Of a stretch of 64,000 nucleotides of DNA, positions 64,000 to 64,000 are shown piece by piece (the stretch's first letter is position 1; every line of letters starts with the position of its first letter). The position numbers were made by a program, and so were the translations under genes. The stretch is from Brugia malayi (taxonomy: Eukaryota; Nematoda; Chromadorea; Rhabditida; Onchocercidae): contig NW_025062477.1 in the NCBI RefSeq assembly GCF_000002995.4, positions 6,978,649-7,042,648 of the forward strand, given 5' to 3'. A model generated the notes under the pieces. The model searched no databases, had not been told where the DNA came from, and saw only the letters and a program-made list of their open reading frames with translations.

Positions 64000-64000
64000 A

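Overview
The window looks like chromosomal DNA of a parasitic nematode, most likely a filarial (clade III) worm. It is very AT-rich, its genes are cut into many small exons by introns with GT..AG borders and poly-U/UUUCAG acceptors, and the proteins are animal families with nematode-type organisation, above all a vab-10-like spectraplakin locus. I see no prokaryotic, viral or CRISPR features and no RNA gene. Exon borders were read by eye from splice signals and reading-frame phase. No alignment or transcript data were available.

Layout. (1) 2-2518, plus: the 3' end of a filamin gene. (2) 5799-8481, minus: a HERPUD (Herp)-type ER membrane protein in seven exons. (3) 10372-11957, plus: Derlin-1 in four exons, 251 residues. 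(4) 13299-22148, minus: an HPS5-like protein in 25 exons, 1244 residues. (5) 25375-30798, plus: a family-92 (DUF23) glycosyltransferase in eleven exons, with one in-frame TAG at a splice donor. (6) 32608-63999, minus, open at the right edge: a giant spectraplakin locus of the vab-10 type. It has a 4.3-kb plakin-repeat exon with its own stop codon (VAB-10A end), followed downstream by about 60 small exons for a spectrin-repeat rod, two EF-hand-like segments, a GAS2 domain and a basic Ser-rich tail (VAB-10B end).

How the genes relate. Herp and Derlin-1 both act in ER-associated degradation and are divergently transcribed from a shared 1.9-kb interval that carries a TGACGTGA and a CACGTG motif, so shared control by the unfolded-protein response is plausible but unproven. 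HPS5 is a BLOC-2 subunit for lysosome-related organelles. Filamin and the spectraplakin are actin/microtubule linkers at opposite ends of the window. Nothing ties all six loci into one pathway.

I found no convincing undescribed multi-gene system. The best leads are the paired ERAD genes, a hairpin that displays the HPS5 poly(A) signal in its loop, the A/B terminal-exon design and degenerate EF-hands of the spectraplakin, and several places where the frame is interrupted or a GC donor is needed.
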